A DNA stretch of 64,000 nt from Schistosoma haematobium (lineage: Eukaryota; Platyhelminthes; Trematoda; Strigeidida; Schistosomatidae): NCBI RefSeq assembly GCF_000699445.3, contig NC_067195.1:66832591-66896590 (forward strand). Reading direction: 5' to 3'. The translations under genes were made by a program, and so were the position numbers. Below are positions 1-12,710 of the stretch, one piece after another. Numbering within the stretch: position 1 is the stretch's first letter; the number at the start of each line of letters is the position of its first letter. The notes below the pieces were generated by a model. The model did no database searches. It saw only the letters and a list, made by a program, of their open reading frames with translations, and was not told the origin of the DNA.

Positions 1-1394
1 ACAGTACGTTAAGTCTCATGAAAAGTTGTTTTTTCCTTTATGGAAAGCAATGTAATTTTTTTCTAAAAAATTCAGGTTTATTCTAAAATAGGTGTTGAAA
101 GCCTACTCACAGAACATATACAATAGAGAAAAAAAGTGAACCAAAGTCACAGCGATTGTCGAAGTTTGTTTAAATAAAGACGCTTAACATAGGTAAGGGT
201 AATCAGAAGATAGATCAAAAATCAATGAAAGGAGAACTAGTGCTTTACGCTACTTATTAGCTATTAAATACTTGGCGAGACTTCACCGTTAAATATGGAA
301 ATCAGTATTCATTCCATAATGTTATTGAATAAACCACTTATAGTTTCCTATGTTAGGAATCTAGGTAAAACAATCATATTTTTATGCATACGAGAGAAGT
401 ATTAAACCAATCAAGGGAACTTGTGAGTCACTGATAACAATGACATACAGTACACAACTAATCATAACAAATATATGAAGCACATTGACTTACAAGTTGT
501 CGTGATTGGTCCTAATATTTTCCACACATACATAAAAATATTATTGTATACTAGGGTAGGGAATGACTAAGACCTAATTATAAACAATACTGTTAACTCA
601 CATTACTTATTCAAATTTATACCTTGAGAAGTTTTAACATTCTAAGTATCTTAAAACTATCATACCATCAGTCTTTGAAAAATCCTTATAAAATTACTTG
701 GTTCAATTTAAAGATATTGGTGGATTAGCTTTCATATTATCTAACTGATCGTTACTAGTATATGTGGCTCAATAGTATAAACACTTCGATATAACAATAA
801 GAGTGAGTATAAACACTATAACACCAGCGACATTCCATTTAATATGGTTTTGAGAGTGTAACAGTATGACAAAATAATTATATTCAAAGACCGGTACCAT
901 TGAAAATGATGTTTGTTGACAAATAAACAACCCAACGACCCATATATATCATGATAAATGCACAAGCTGGGAATATATTATGTCATAATATACACTATAA
1001 ACAAATTGTCGTTTAAATCATGCACTAATTAGGTATATTTTTGATTTATAATAGATGATGACATTGAACCACCAAACACCTGGTAACTTTTCTACATTCA
1101 ATATTTCATACTAAAAACCCGTATAATGCCACTTCATCAGTAGAATAGTACGATACTTATATGCATTAGTTTTATTAATGAAAAGTAGACTGTATAGAAC
1201 AAGAAGTTTTAGTATAGGAATTATGAAGTTTAAGACGGAAATAACAAACTTTAGTAGTTTTTTTATTAATCATATTTCGTGTCACCATTTACGATTCTAG
1301 TCTCATAGTTTTTATTTTTATTTTTTAGATATCATTTGATAATACCTGAAAAACAAAAGGCTTCATTTCACTAATTCGTATTTTATTTTCAGGT

Positions 1395-1537
1395 TGTATC
1401 TTCAATGTCTAATCTCTATTATTACTACTATTAATACTACTACCTCTACCACTCTGGGATCTGCCCTGAAAATTTCATTTCACTGTGTTAATAGGGTAAG
1501 CTAACTCGAACAGATGTACTACTGTACCAAGTTCTAC

Positions 1538-1538
<1 letters not shown>
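1395..1538 (+). mobile_element. 3'-end fragment of an RTE-like retroposon
   Basis: The segment from the ctacctctaccactctggga block to the gttctacg end matches the 3' end of the longer derivative at 32160-32272 (shared blocks actacctctaccact and aagttctacg). It carries only 3'-untranslated sequence, so it is a strongly 5'-truncated copy lying antisense in a KCC intron. It runs directly into a TA microsatellite. Confidence 0.6.

Positions 1539-1586
<48 letters not shown>
1539..1586. repeat. (TA)n microsatellite
   Basis: An uninterrupted run of about 24 TA units directly follows the 3' end of the RTE-like fragment, so it may have grown from that element's 3' tail. Confidence 0.95.
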
Positions 1587-1587
<1 letters not shown>

Positions 1588-3409
1588 CTATTTTTAACCA
1601 AATACTTTCTCTCTTAATTAATGGATAAGGAAAAAATATGGTGTCGTTTGATTGATAATTATCCTAGTGATCAATGTTGTCTTGTTTAAACAGACATCAG
1701 TATTGCAATGAATATTGATTAAATTAAAACTTTCGCTCGCTTCATTTCATGCATAAAACTCAAACGAAAAAGGTTAGGCTGATCAAATAAATAAGAAAAC
1801 GTTATCATGAAATTTTAGCAACAAAAAAAATAGAACAAAGACTAATCAACAAAAACGGTTTATAATACTTGAATTTAAATTAAATAAAAACGCATGTGCT
1901 ACTATTTTCTAGAAAAAAGAGATCTGAAAAGGGTTAAGGCAGAAAGGAGAAGAAACAAATGAAAAATTGACCATTGAGAATAAAAAAAGGATCTTATGAA
2001 AACTTAGAGAAGGAGTAAGGAATTATGTGAAAATAACACAAAATATCTTAAACTTAATTCATAAGGACATATATAACTTGTATATATGATTGTATCCCTA
2101 TTTATCTACACATTTCTTAAAGTAAGCTGTTGGTATCGACTTTGAGGATAATCCCTAATGAAAACTTCAAAAAGACTTTTCAAAGGAGAACAAAACATAA
2201 AGATTTTGAATTACAGGACTTTGAGAGTCATTAATTAAGTATCAGTGTAATCTTTATATAACTTAAGTGTAATTTTTGTGCATTCTCGTTTTTGTTTTTG
2301 TAAAAGTTGAACAGCCTCATTTGTATTTGTTTCTCCTACAGAATTTTATACAAATAAAAAATTTACAATAAAAAAAGTCATGACATACATTTAAAGAGAA
2401 AGCACTTAAATAAAGTGATGGTATAAAAGAATTCTTTCTTCAAAAAGAAGGATTACTGAACAGGAACATAAGGAGTAACTACGCACGAATTTCTGTAAAT
2501 TTCAACTTAGAGAGCTACATTTTTCCCTCGATAACGAAAAATAAACAGAAATTGTAGGGTGATATAAAAAAAGGTATTGAGATGAAGTAAGTGATTATTT
2601 TAACTATAATAGAGAAATATTTTGGAGAGGAATAGCTTGGTAGCGAAAAATAAACTGTTCATCGATGCTTTAAGAATAAATAGTTAAAGTTGGATTTCAT
2701 ACACTATAGTATATCTTAGCAAAGAAGGTTTAATTTATTTAACCATGGATAGATTTTGTCACATATTAATGAACAGTAATATCATAGAATAGTGTGTAGC
2801 TAAACAAAACTTTATGAAATACATAGTAGTAATTAATTATAAAAATCTAACTTGGGCACTATCATATAGTATAATGCCATGTTCCATTGTTACTATGATG
2901 GACTGTTATTTGCAAAAACAAAATCGTGACAAAATATCAAAAAGGATATGATAATAAACATACAGTTATAAACACCTAGACCGGTTTTCCCTATAAATTG
3001 GTATCCATCAATATTCACTGAAGATAGTTTTTTCAACGTGTTATACGTCCCAATTCACTTACTTATGACCACTTATATTCAGGCAACCTAGCGCTTCTAA
3101 TAAACATGAAGTCGACATAAAGATGAATTCTAATCAACAAAAACTGCAAGGATGAGAATTTATAAAAGATACTAACAGGCATTAAATAGCACCTATCTAT
3201 TGTGCAAACTTCTGGCAGGGATATACCGACTATTTCAAAATAATGTATTTACTGAAACATAGTGCAAGAAGTTTGAAATGAATCTACTCATACCATCCGG
3301 TAATACATGTGTGAGATAAACATACTACGTCCCTCAAGTATATTTATCAATTGACTAGGTTCAACTAAATTGTGACACCGTCTAAACTGCATCAGAAAAT
3401 TGAACTTAC

Positions 3410-3556
3410 GCAGCTACAACACAGAAACACTATTAGGAACGTTTGAAACGCGCCTGCTACGCCTGTAATCCACCCAACTCGAACAAATAATAGGATGCCA
3501 AATATATTTTGACAGCATGGTAGAAACACACCCAATATAGTCCCCAAACGTTTGTT
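3410..3556 (-). CDS. KCC: K+/Cl- cotransporter (SLC12, KCC type), exon 4: first membrane helix
   Basis: This exon encodes 49 residues that open with NKRLGTILGVFLPCCQNIFG and continue into a hydrophobic helix. The pattern LGT-x-x-GV-x-LPC-x-QNI-G-x-x-LF-x-R-x-x-W-x-x-G-x-AG is the hallmark of transmembrane helix 1 of electroneutral K-Cl cotransporters. The LPC-QN block fits KCC rather than the Na-K-Cl branch. KCCs carry K+ and Cl- out of the cell together at the plasma membrane. On the minus strand the exon is bounded by an acceptor (ttcttaaag) and a GTAAGT donor, and is phase 0 at both ends. It joins in frame to exons 3, 2 and 1 upstream. The remaining helices and the C-terminal domain are outside the window. 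Confidence 0.9.
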
Positions 3557-5040
3557 CTTTAAGAAACAAATCAAAAGATATATACAAAAAATAAATAAGG
3601 TGACAAAAATATTCTGTACTTCATTAATGTTATACGGAAAATGTTATGCATTGAGCCAAATGAAACAGGTCTATCAACCAAAGACAAATTCATTAAAGTA
3701 TTAAATTAGTTTGAGATGAAAGCGAAAAAGCAGAGTAATTATTTCAAACGCTATTTAAAGAAATATCATGAATAGCTGAGATTTTTCATGAAATGTTGAT
3801 AAGAGTAAACAGAAATCCCTGAGCCTTGTTTTCATACTTGTAGACATAGCTTACTAAGGTCAATCCATAAATTAAAGAAACTTTGTCATGGAGATGAAAA
3901 CATTCATTACTTAATGACTCTGTCACAAATGAATGCCTACATGATGACGCCTAAAATCAAACGTTTGCAAATATAGACAATAGACTTGTTGCTTTCTGTT
4001 GGTAAGTAATGTTGCTTTATTGGTTCAAGGAGCTCACAGCGTAACAGATACTCAATGATTCAGTCCAGAGTGTAAATAATTGAGATTACATGACGTTGCA
4101 GCCAGTAAAACAGTAAATGGCTAAAATAAATTGAATTCCATAAGTTAATGTTAAGTATGTATGCTTTTGGCCTACAACTGAATTTTACAAATCGTTAGCA
4201 ATGTAATTGAGAACCTAATTTCGTACTACAGGCTTGTACAAAAACTTCACTACAAATACAAATCTCTGAGGCTTTTACTTTTACATATGTACAAAAAAGC
4301 TGTTGGGACGGAAAAACAAAGGAAGACAGTGATTTAACGGTTTTATGATGAGTTACTTATCAAAGTAAAGTAAAAAGAACATAATCAAAGTGACGATAAG
4401 TATTTCGGAAGCAGTAATAAGTGATAAATAAAATCAGAGAAAGTACATGTGAGTTGCGAAAAAGAATAATGTGTCAGTTATTTACAATCAGATAAATATT
4501 AGATATGCTTGTACGTAATCCATTATCTATTAATGTTATAAGGTTCTACTGTTCCCTAGCCTGAATACTTCTACGCAACTGTTAAATCCTCAATATATGA
4601 ATTAACTACCTGGAGCAATGCATAGTTATAAAACTTCGATTTATCGCAGTTATATAACGCTTCACATATTAATTGAATTACAGTTTCAGTTATCAGTCTC
4701 ATTTATTACGGTACACACCCCGACACTCAAATATCCCTGACTATAGTTCTTGTGACTCACATATAGAAACAGAAACGTTTTTTTGTGGGGTCCAAGAAAC
4801 CATTTTCCTCTGCAAAAGAATGTATTCAACTACCAATTACAGACTGGCCGCTGAATGGGGGGGGCGCTAATGTGTAACTAAAGTGGAAAACATCGATAAA
4901 GAAGCCATTAAACTTCATATTTACTGTTAACTGGTAAATAAATCTTTAGCGACCTGATTTTATAACTTTGCCAAGCAGAAGTACGGAAATTAAAAATATG
5001 GATTCATACTCATCATAAAACACCCAAAAAATCAACTTAC
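3557..5040 (-). other. KCC intron 3
   Basis: AT-rich intron between the N-terminal tail exon and the first-helix exon. The 65-codon open frame at 4673-4870 on the plus strand has no recognisable family or splice context. No repeat was identified. Confidence 0.6.
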
Positions 5041-5166
5041 ATCACATGACTTCGTTTGTTTCTCTTTCAGTTGTTTAGTTTCGCCTACAGTTGGCTCTAT
5101 TCCACCAGTGTAAGCCGCGAGCTTACCAAACCAGTTGCTCATCGGAGGTAATGTCTTATCATCTTC
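5041..5166 (-). CDS. KCC: K+/Cl- cotransporter, exon 3: conserved cytoplasmic N-terminal segment
   Basis: The exon encodes 42 residues beginning EDDKTLPPMSNWFGKLAAYT, then a charged lysine-rich tail. The acidic run followed by a short helix of the LxxKLAxYT type matches the segment just before helix 1 in animal KCCs (human form: LLNKLANYT). It is bounded on the minus strand by acceptor ctgtag and donor GTAAGT, phase 0 at both ends. It follows exon 2, which ends in NLFE, so the join reads LFE-EDD, closely resembling the ALFEEE motif of vertebrate KCCs. This region is cytoplasmic and regulatory in the family. Confidence 0.88.
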
Positions 5167-5688
5167 CTACAGTAGATACAAACCAAATTATTTAAGAATA
5201 AGAAACAATAATACACTTAGACAATTTTCCCTGCAAAGTATTTTAGTTCATAATAACATTGATTGCACGTTCCTTCCTAGACCATACAAGAAATAGTCAT
5301 ATGTCAGAAAATACAGAAATAATTGGTCACCAAAATATATTTAAGGTAGTCAAAATTGTATTAAGATGACTGCCAAAAGAAACATAAAACACATAGAATG
5401 CTTATAGATACTAAGCATGTATTTCGCAAACTAAATTAGGGGCAGAAATGTTCGAAAAATAGATATGTTTACAACACTTAAAATAAGTTTTCAATCATAT
5501 TGGTAAATTTTTAAAACAACAGATCATTACTAATTTCAGTGACTTTTTCATATCCTAATCTAATAACCTTAAAGTAATCAAAAAATGAAATTTGAAGAGC
5601 TATAGGCAACAAATTAGTGTTGAAAGAAACATGATATAGCTATCATGATAAACCGAATCTTGTAAATCATAGAAATACACCGTATTAC

Positions 5689-5765
5689 CTCGAAAAGATT
5701 GAGTTGTGTATTGTCTTCATCTTCAGCTTCGATATCTTCATCAACAACTTCCGTCGGAATCCCAG
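5689..5765 (-). CDS. KCC: K+/Cl- cotransporter, exon 2: acidic N-terminal segment
   Basis: This 77-nt exon starts with two bases that complete a codon split with exon 1 (G from exon 1 plus CT, giving Ala). It encodes a very acidic stretch including VVDEDIEAEDEDNTQLNLFE. The acceptor is tttag and the donor GTAAT. The phase agrees with exon 1 (phase 1) and exon 3 (phase 0), which supports the model independently of similarity. The LFE end continues into EDD in exon 3. Confidence 0.85.
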
Positions 5766-6396
5766 CTAAATTTGAAGAAATATGATATTTGTTAGAAAAT
5801 GAGGTAGAAAATTCAAGTAGTATAAACTGTACGACGTCGCAGTTAGCTAGACAAAATTACACAGATTTACTTTAATCCGATTTTTATAATCCTATTTTCA
5901 AATGTAACTGTAAATTTATTTTGATTAGGAGTTATTCGGACAAATTTACCCCGATGATGATATGACTACGATCGAGTTCACTCAGTTTAATACAAAACTA
6001 AGCTTTAGTTTTTGATACGTATTATGGCGGTGTTCAAATGGCCCTAAAAGCTAATTCGGGATTTTAAGACAAAGAACATAGAACAATAGTTAAAAACGAT
6101 TTAGGAAATGATATCAGATTTCAGAATGTCACTCAGGGATAAATGCGAAATTCGCTAACAGAGGACAACTATGAAACTCGATATAAACATCTAGGACAAT
6201 AAAACACCTAAAAATCCTTTTAACACATATTGGTCACTATTTAACATGAGTCTTTACGTTTACAAACGAATTAAATTTATTGTCGAAATATGACTATACG
6301 TATTGAAATCCCATAAACACTTGATCTTGTATTCTTCGAGTGCAAAATAAATTATTGATAGGGAATTTGAAACATTCGCTGGTAAACCAGACTGTG

Positions 6397-6686
6397 TGAC
6401 GAGACTACAATATGTGGACGAACCAATCTCGTATAAGATAACAGGTCTCGGATCTCGGCGCGAAATTCATTTATTCATTTGACTAAATAGGATTTTGGCA
6501 TTATAGCTGATGTCAGTCCGTGGTCAAAATCCTAAATCTAATTCCTAACCTTAACCATCAACTGTAAATCAAAGTCTAATTCCTCTTATTGGTTTATAAA
6601 CTTCATTCGGTCCTAGTTATTAGGTGGACACTCTCGAGGTCACTCTGGCGCCTCTTAAAGGTTGTCCGTAAATAATAGTCTCGCCG
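6397..6686. mobile_element. TIR element (MITE-like), uninterrupted copy in KCC intron 1
   Basis: This ~290-bp element begins GACGAGACTACAA and ends TAGTCTCGCC. Its two ends are imperfect inverted repeats of about 25 bp (one end ...CGAGACTACAATATGTGGAC, the other end, reverse complemented, ...CGAGACTATTATTTACGGAC). A second copy, split by a retroposon insertion, is at 31208-32438. It has no coding capacity, as expected for a non-autonomous DNA transposon. The superfamily and target-site duplication were not determined. Confidence 0.7.
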
Positions 6687-7810
6687 ATCGTGTTATAATT
6701 AACCAACAAAATCAAGAACACCACACAGGAATATTTTATGTGATTCTAGTTTCAGGCTATTTTTCGTTACCTTTTAAACCATCTAATCAGCCTTTCTTAT
6801 TGATCGCAAGTCATACAGAATTCCACATGTTAAAGTTTAGTTTGGTAATTAACATATACAACATCTTTTCCTGTTATTTTTCTGCTCCAGGAAATTTTTT
6901 TCGGAAATAAAAGTCCCAAAGTTGAAAAAAATATATTATTTAAAGGAAAGAATTGAACCATCTAAAAAATGTGTCCATGAGCAACAATCTACAGAAACTA
7001 TTCAACACTTCTTTAGCAATAAAGTCACGCTCAAGAGCAACTCATTTATAATTATTCCTTCAATGTTAGTAATAAAAATGTGCCAAGTCTAAGACTTAGA
7101 AGTGACGAGTGGCGTTTTACATCGGAAAGACTTGATTTTTAACAGATGATACAAATGAATGGCCAGAAAATGTTGTTTGTAGGATAAGCTAGTAAGCATT
7201 TGAACATAAAGTTCGATCAGGAAAAACTTTTTTATGTGTCGGTGCAACTTAAAAGTTACAAGTTTAGAATAATAAAAAATCCCGCTCTAAATCAAGAAGC
7301 TAATAGGTATTTTCCACCCTCTTCAAGCCTCGATTTTTCTAGAGAATAAACGAATGATAAGTAACCTGTGGTACTCGAATGCATGACGCAAAAAGCGTCT
7401 ATTTAGACACAGCAGCAACCAAATCTATTTCAAAAGGAAATTCAATGTGATTTACTACTAACTGGTGTAAAATCGTTTTTTCACGCTTCATATTGCCAAG
7501 AAAACAAATCTTGCGATAGCTTCGCACAAGGTTAGAAAGATAAAAAAACACAAATGATATAAAATAAGATTAAAACTAATTTTCGTTTTTGGTCTGTTCT
7601 ATAAGACCCAAGTCAACAAATAAGATACATCGTGTTACTCTTATATCAATCCGTGTGCAAATTATATTCCCGAGCTATTATAACAACTTTATATTATAAG
7701 GATTTCGCTACACAAAGACTGACGAAAATTTCAATAAATAAATTATTTTTACATCTTCAAGTAAGACTAGTTATTTAAGCCGACGGTGAACTATTGAAGT
7801 CAAAACTTAC

Positions 7811-7916
7811 CATATGCCTCAGTAGACTCTCCTAAGAGTGACAACTTTGCACCTTTCAGTTCTGAGGCCTCCACAGACTGAACACTGAACTTTTTACTTA
7901 TCCGGCGAACACTCAT
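7811..7916 (-). CDS. KCC: K+/Cl- cotransporter, exon 1: start codon and N-terminus
   Basis: The ATG lies at 7916-7914 on the minus strand and the exon ends at a GTAAGT donor after 106 nt (35 codons plus one base). The predicted N-terminus begins MSVRRISKKFSVQSVEASEL, basic and serine-rich, as expected of a cytoplasmic tail. The split codon (G + CT) joins exon 2 in frame. Exons 1-4 together give 152 codons. The start is the first in-frame ATG in the exon. The N-terminal residues are not conserved enough to prove it, so an upstream non-coding or trans-spliced leader exon remains possible. Confidence 0.78.
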
Positions 7917-10900
7917 TCCAAATTGAGCGACCCAAGATGAAATAAGTTAAATGTTGGTCCGAATGTAGATGTGAAATTGAAGGTCAAATTGAAACGTTTA
8001 AACAAACATAAAGTACAAAGTACTTTTATTTTTGGCTATAGAGAAAAATCAAGCCAAGTAACTCGGCCACAGAGTGTATATAAAAAATGTCCATCTTCTT
8101 TCAAAAAGATGTATCAGACCTTAAAATAAATATTTTTTTAATAGCAATTTTATTCAACAGAGGACATTTTAAAACTGAATGAATACTTATAACACAAGGG
8201 TCGCTTGGAATTTGTTAGTGCTCTCGCACTCAATAGTTCGAAAATAAAGCCGTAATTATAGCAGGGAATAAGTAAGAAATCAGTTCATCCTCCAAGATAC
8301 CCAATTATGATTGAAGTGATGTTAATGTACAACCTGTAAATACGTGTAATAGATTTATTATAAGTCAACTGATATGACGGCATATCGAGAGAAAGGAGCT
8401 GATACATCAAACCTGCTGAGTGTAAATGGAAATTCACGTTCGACATAGGTAAAATCTTTTGGTCAATAACAGTGGTTTTACAGAAACAAATAAGAATTAG
8501 AAAATGTAAATAATGGCAAAGGCATATTCTTTAAAATAGTCTATAGTAACCGTATTTCTATAGCTTTTCCCTACAGTGTCAAGTCGTGGCTCACGTATAC
8601 ACATAAATAGATGTATCATGATTTATTTATCTTTTATAAGAGCTATGATACTTCCGGTGAGTTGGTAAATATAATAAAACATATACTTGGATAATTTGTA
8701 TAGCGGAAGCGGAGCAACCATATTAAAATACGTGTTGCAATTCGCGTGTCATACGTTGAAAACTTTCATGGTGCGCTCGTGGTTTTGATCGTCAAGTCAA
8801 ATTCTTTATCAGGCTTTTAAATCAGCGATCATGTCCTCAAGTTCGATACCTTTCGTCGTATCAAAGTTTTTATCCTATAACTGATAGAGCACATTCAAAG
8901 ATATGACGGTTTTTTATACACTTGATGCTGGCCGTTGATCGTAAATTATTGTTCATTTGTCTAACCACACCGAGTACTTGTCGGTCAAACTACAACAAGT
9001 TACATTTTTATGGTTGTTAGGAATAGTAGATAAGCGACCTTTTAACAGAGGCGTGTTTGGCAACCCATATATACTTAATAATCTGGACCGCCTATCGACC
9101 CGAACCTTGGGTTTCACATGTTCTGACTAAACTCTTGGAGGTCAATAAATACCGAACGACCACCTCTCACTCACGATCCAGTAGTGTGATAGAAAAATTA
9201 CACTAACGTTTTTTTAACCAGTATTGGTTAAGAACGTATCACAACAGACTGGCATATTTCCACTTATCTCACTTGAAATATGAAAGCCGATTCTAGTTGG
9301 CTTGTGGTCCAAACTTTCAGCGGTCTAGAGACGATGAATTCCTTCTTGACCAAAATCTGTATTCGACTAAATCATGCTATAGTACACACGCCGCTGTATG
9401 GCGTAATTCATTTTATTGTCCTCTTGACCTTCATTAAATAATGAACACCAGCAAACGTAACCAGCTTCTAATAGCCAGACACAGTCAGCACGTTCTCTCA
9501 GTACTATTAGAATTTCAGATCATTAGAAAGATTGATCTGTGTAAGACAGTTTTGTCCCGCTTCTCTTTCAATAGCTGTTCATGTTTTATAGCATAATTAC
9601 TATTCATTCTAATTTCCTGCAAATAACACACAAAAGTCAAACTTTCATGATGTTTATATACATCTTTAAGTCTATAAGGCATATCTCTTTTATGCAATTA
9701 ATTTTTTGCTTGCTAATCGGTTAGCCCAAGTTTCTAAAGACCAACACATTCGAGTATAATCATATTCCATTCGCAAAATACCTCCGATTTTCATCTACAT
9801 TCCAAGCCCCAATGAAAACGATGTAAGTAAAGAAAATTTATATTTATATCGTGTTGCAAGACTGCAGAATCAAGATAGACCATTAGATGCTGCAAAAGTA
9901 GAGTGCCACAATAAGATATTTACTAACCACAAGTCATATTACGACTGCATGTTGTTATAATTTTCGTCTAGTTGTAAAAACAAAGCGTCTAAACGGTAAA
10001 ATTCAGATATGCCATCAAATACAGTCGCAGATTTCGAGGTGAATAATCAAAGCCAGACGTGACGATAAACTCATGTATCTAAACTTTCCATCTTCGCATA
10101 CATAGACCAAGTTCATAAAAGCTATATCTCAGTTCAGTTGGAGTGGTTAGCTGATGTATAGTTCTGTGAGATATACCTCCTCCTCATCCTTTGTTTTTCT
10201 GACTTCCGGTTTGTTTGTGAATCTTGTCTCAATCCTTTCTACTTACTATCACTGGATATACTATAAGTACCAAAAGCTTCTGGACTCATTCTGGTGCGTT
10301 TTTGACTAAGTCTATGTAGTGAGATTCTCATTGCAATACAGTTCTGGAGTATTACATTCCAATATAACTGATGGCCATTCTAGTGTCAGTGTCATTACTT
10401 TAACAATTAAACTTCAAATATTTGGTATGAATTCAGAAGACGATCGAACAAACCGAGGTTTATCCGATTTTATACGACTACGCTCTTTTGTATAGTTCGT
10501 GAATCTTCTTTAATTCACTCGTATTCAACAATTATATCAAAGCGCAATCATCAAAAGTAATTCATGATGTCTAATTGCTAAGTCAAATTTTCTTTAAAAA
10601 ATGCAAACACCTCAACATTACACCACAAATTATCCAGCTACTGGATTCTCTATTACAAAATATCGTACAATATATCACGAAACGGTTGATGATTATGATT
10701 GTTACGTATACTGAGCTAATGAGACGTCACTGAACCGTAGTGAAATCATCCATCAGGCTGAACCAGTTCTACATTAAACATTCAATTATTGATCGTTGAA
10801 CAGTCTTTTGAAGATCGTCAGGGTAAAGATGAACTTATGCGAAATAATGAATGGAACGCCCCGGTCGTGCTCAAGGAGCACTTATTGTAGTATATACTTA

Positions 10901-11637
10901 CCCGGTCTCGAAAATACGCTTTTAAACTGATCTCATGTTTATCGTATGCAGTCGTCAAATTAACCACAGTACATCGATACTATGAAAGGGTAATCCACAT
11001 TAGATACTAACCGCGAAGTGTGACGTAGGTTATGAAGTTACATCATTTTTTTAATCAAGTGGGCCGTGACCATCGATACAGACAATGTACGTTGTTGGTC
11101 TACAGGCCAATGAATATAATTAAGAATATTCGCAACTTAATGAAGTTAAAATTCCATCTGCATGAACCCAAAAGAGTGAAGATCATTTCCAACAGAAAGT
11201 TGAATTACAATTCTGATAAACTGCCCAATGTCATTATCTTGAGTTCAATCAAGTGTTGCCTTGTTTTTGGTGGTCCAGAATCTTGCAGTAACGAAATGAA
11301 ATGGTGAAGAGAAAACATAATCAATGTCAAATAACAGATATATAGTCAGAAAAGATTAAGAATTACAAAACCATATGTATTTGGTTTCCAGTTGAGCGTT
11401 TACATACTAAACATGGGTAAAAATAGATAACAATACTATCAAGTAAAATACTTTGAAAGAATTTTCACAGCATCCACTAAATAACATTTACCAATCCGAA
11501 ATGGTTACAAAGAGGCATTGTTCTGATATTGATTAACTAACATATAGCCTCCGTCTAGCTAACAAATTTGTCATAATACATGCTAATTCTGTTTATCATT
11601 GTCATCTGGTGAGCAGTTCTTTTCCACAGAATGAAGT
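7917..11637. other. 5' flank of KCC / intergenic
   Basis: The region upstream of the KCC start codon is AT-rich. It should hold the KCC promoter, but no specific element can be defended from sequence alone. The open frames at 9515-9697 (minus) and 11032-11307 (plus) have no recognisable domain and no splice support. No tRNA or rRNA was seen. Confidence 0.5.
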
Positions 11638-12700
11638 CGCTTATACTCTGATTGGCAAACTATACTTTATACTATAGTCAATTAAAGCACTGCTTCGATG
11701 CCTTACCCACAGTCCATAACTTGTAACTGCCTGATAAACTTGTAAAGTGGTACTTATAGAAATAGTGTTTTCCAACAGGTTGTGAAACAGAGAATTGTGT
11801 GAGGAATGACGTATATACAAAAATAAGCCTAAATGAGCCTAACATCACAAAAGGAGGGAGGGTGGAGTTACTGACCAGCAAGCATTGATGGTGAGGGCGA
11901 TAACTTCAATCCACCCGTTTTTGTGGGGACAGAACATTTTGTATGTATCAGGCTCCTCATGATTGAGAATAAGTCGATCAATCTGTGATATAGATTGTCT
12001 TCCTACGCTCACCACTCAGACTCATGTTTCCAATATTATGCTGGATTAGCTATTCTACTAAGACTACCTATAACATGCTAACTCGGACTTTTACACCAGG
12101 ATTGTGTAGCTGGCATCGGATAGACAAAAAAAGGGAAAAAATTAGATAACAAAATATATAGTCATTAGTATTCTTAACACTTCACCCTCTATATACACAC
12201 CCTCCTAATAAACCGCTTCCCTTGTACCAACCTTGACTTCCCTTCCTTCATGTGACCTTACTCCAACTTGTTAAACATCACAACTCATTGTTCCTTAGAA
12301 CTACATTCTCTTATATGGAGCCTCTGACTTCATTTCACTCTAACAAGAGATAATATGAAGTTATTCCAATCTATTATACCTCTCTCTGTTCTACTACAAA
12401 ATGTTAGGCAAAGTTTGGTGTTCATATCCAAGTGCCTTGCTGCTCTTTTGCTTCTCTTTCTTTTTTCCTCAGAATCTTGATCTGAGGGCACAGCTATGGA
12501 ACTTCTGACGTCTGGAACAAACTTGACGTACGCGTCCCCTCAATGTCATAGTTTACAGCAAGCGCTCTACGAGTCTACTTTATAACAACTATAAACTTAA
12601 TAAGTTGGGAAGCAAGCTGTGTGCCAACAAATGTTGTAATTTATAGATCATGCCTGTAAAAACGGCTTGTACCTGCTCATGCAGAAACACATATTATTAA
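11638..12700 (-). repeat. Left arm of a 3.4-kb palindrome
   Basis: This ~1.06-kb arm is the reverse complement of 13988-15057. The outer ~660 bp (11638 to about 12297) shows no difference from its partner wherever I compared it, and both arms encode the same 67-codon chance frame. The inner ~400 bp is clearly diverged (roughly one base in ten), with a sharp change near 12297. The outer boundary is at CGCTTATACTC. No transposase or reverse transcriptase is encoded in the arm. Confidence 0.9.
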
Positions 12701-12710
12701 TATTTTTTAA

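Larger units (their letters stand above)
1..3409 (-). other. KCC intron (right part of the next downstream intron)
   Basis: This stretch lies downstream of the last visible KCC exon. No further SLC12 exon was recognised in it, so the intron after the first membrane-helix exon appears longer than 3.4 kb and the rest of the gene lies outside the window. It is AT-rich, with a short RTE-like 3' fragment and a TA repeat at 1.4-1.6 kb. Nothing else is recognised. Confidence 0.5.

Noticed and set aside
1539..1586. TA run as a possible promoter or origin
   Set aside because: It is a simple microsatellite next to a retroposon tail, like the AT runs at 28944 and 43996.
11678..11881. 67-codon open frame present identically at 14814-15017 on the other strand
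   Set aside because: It is duplicated only because it lies in the inverted arms; it has no start context, domain or splice support.
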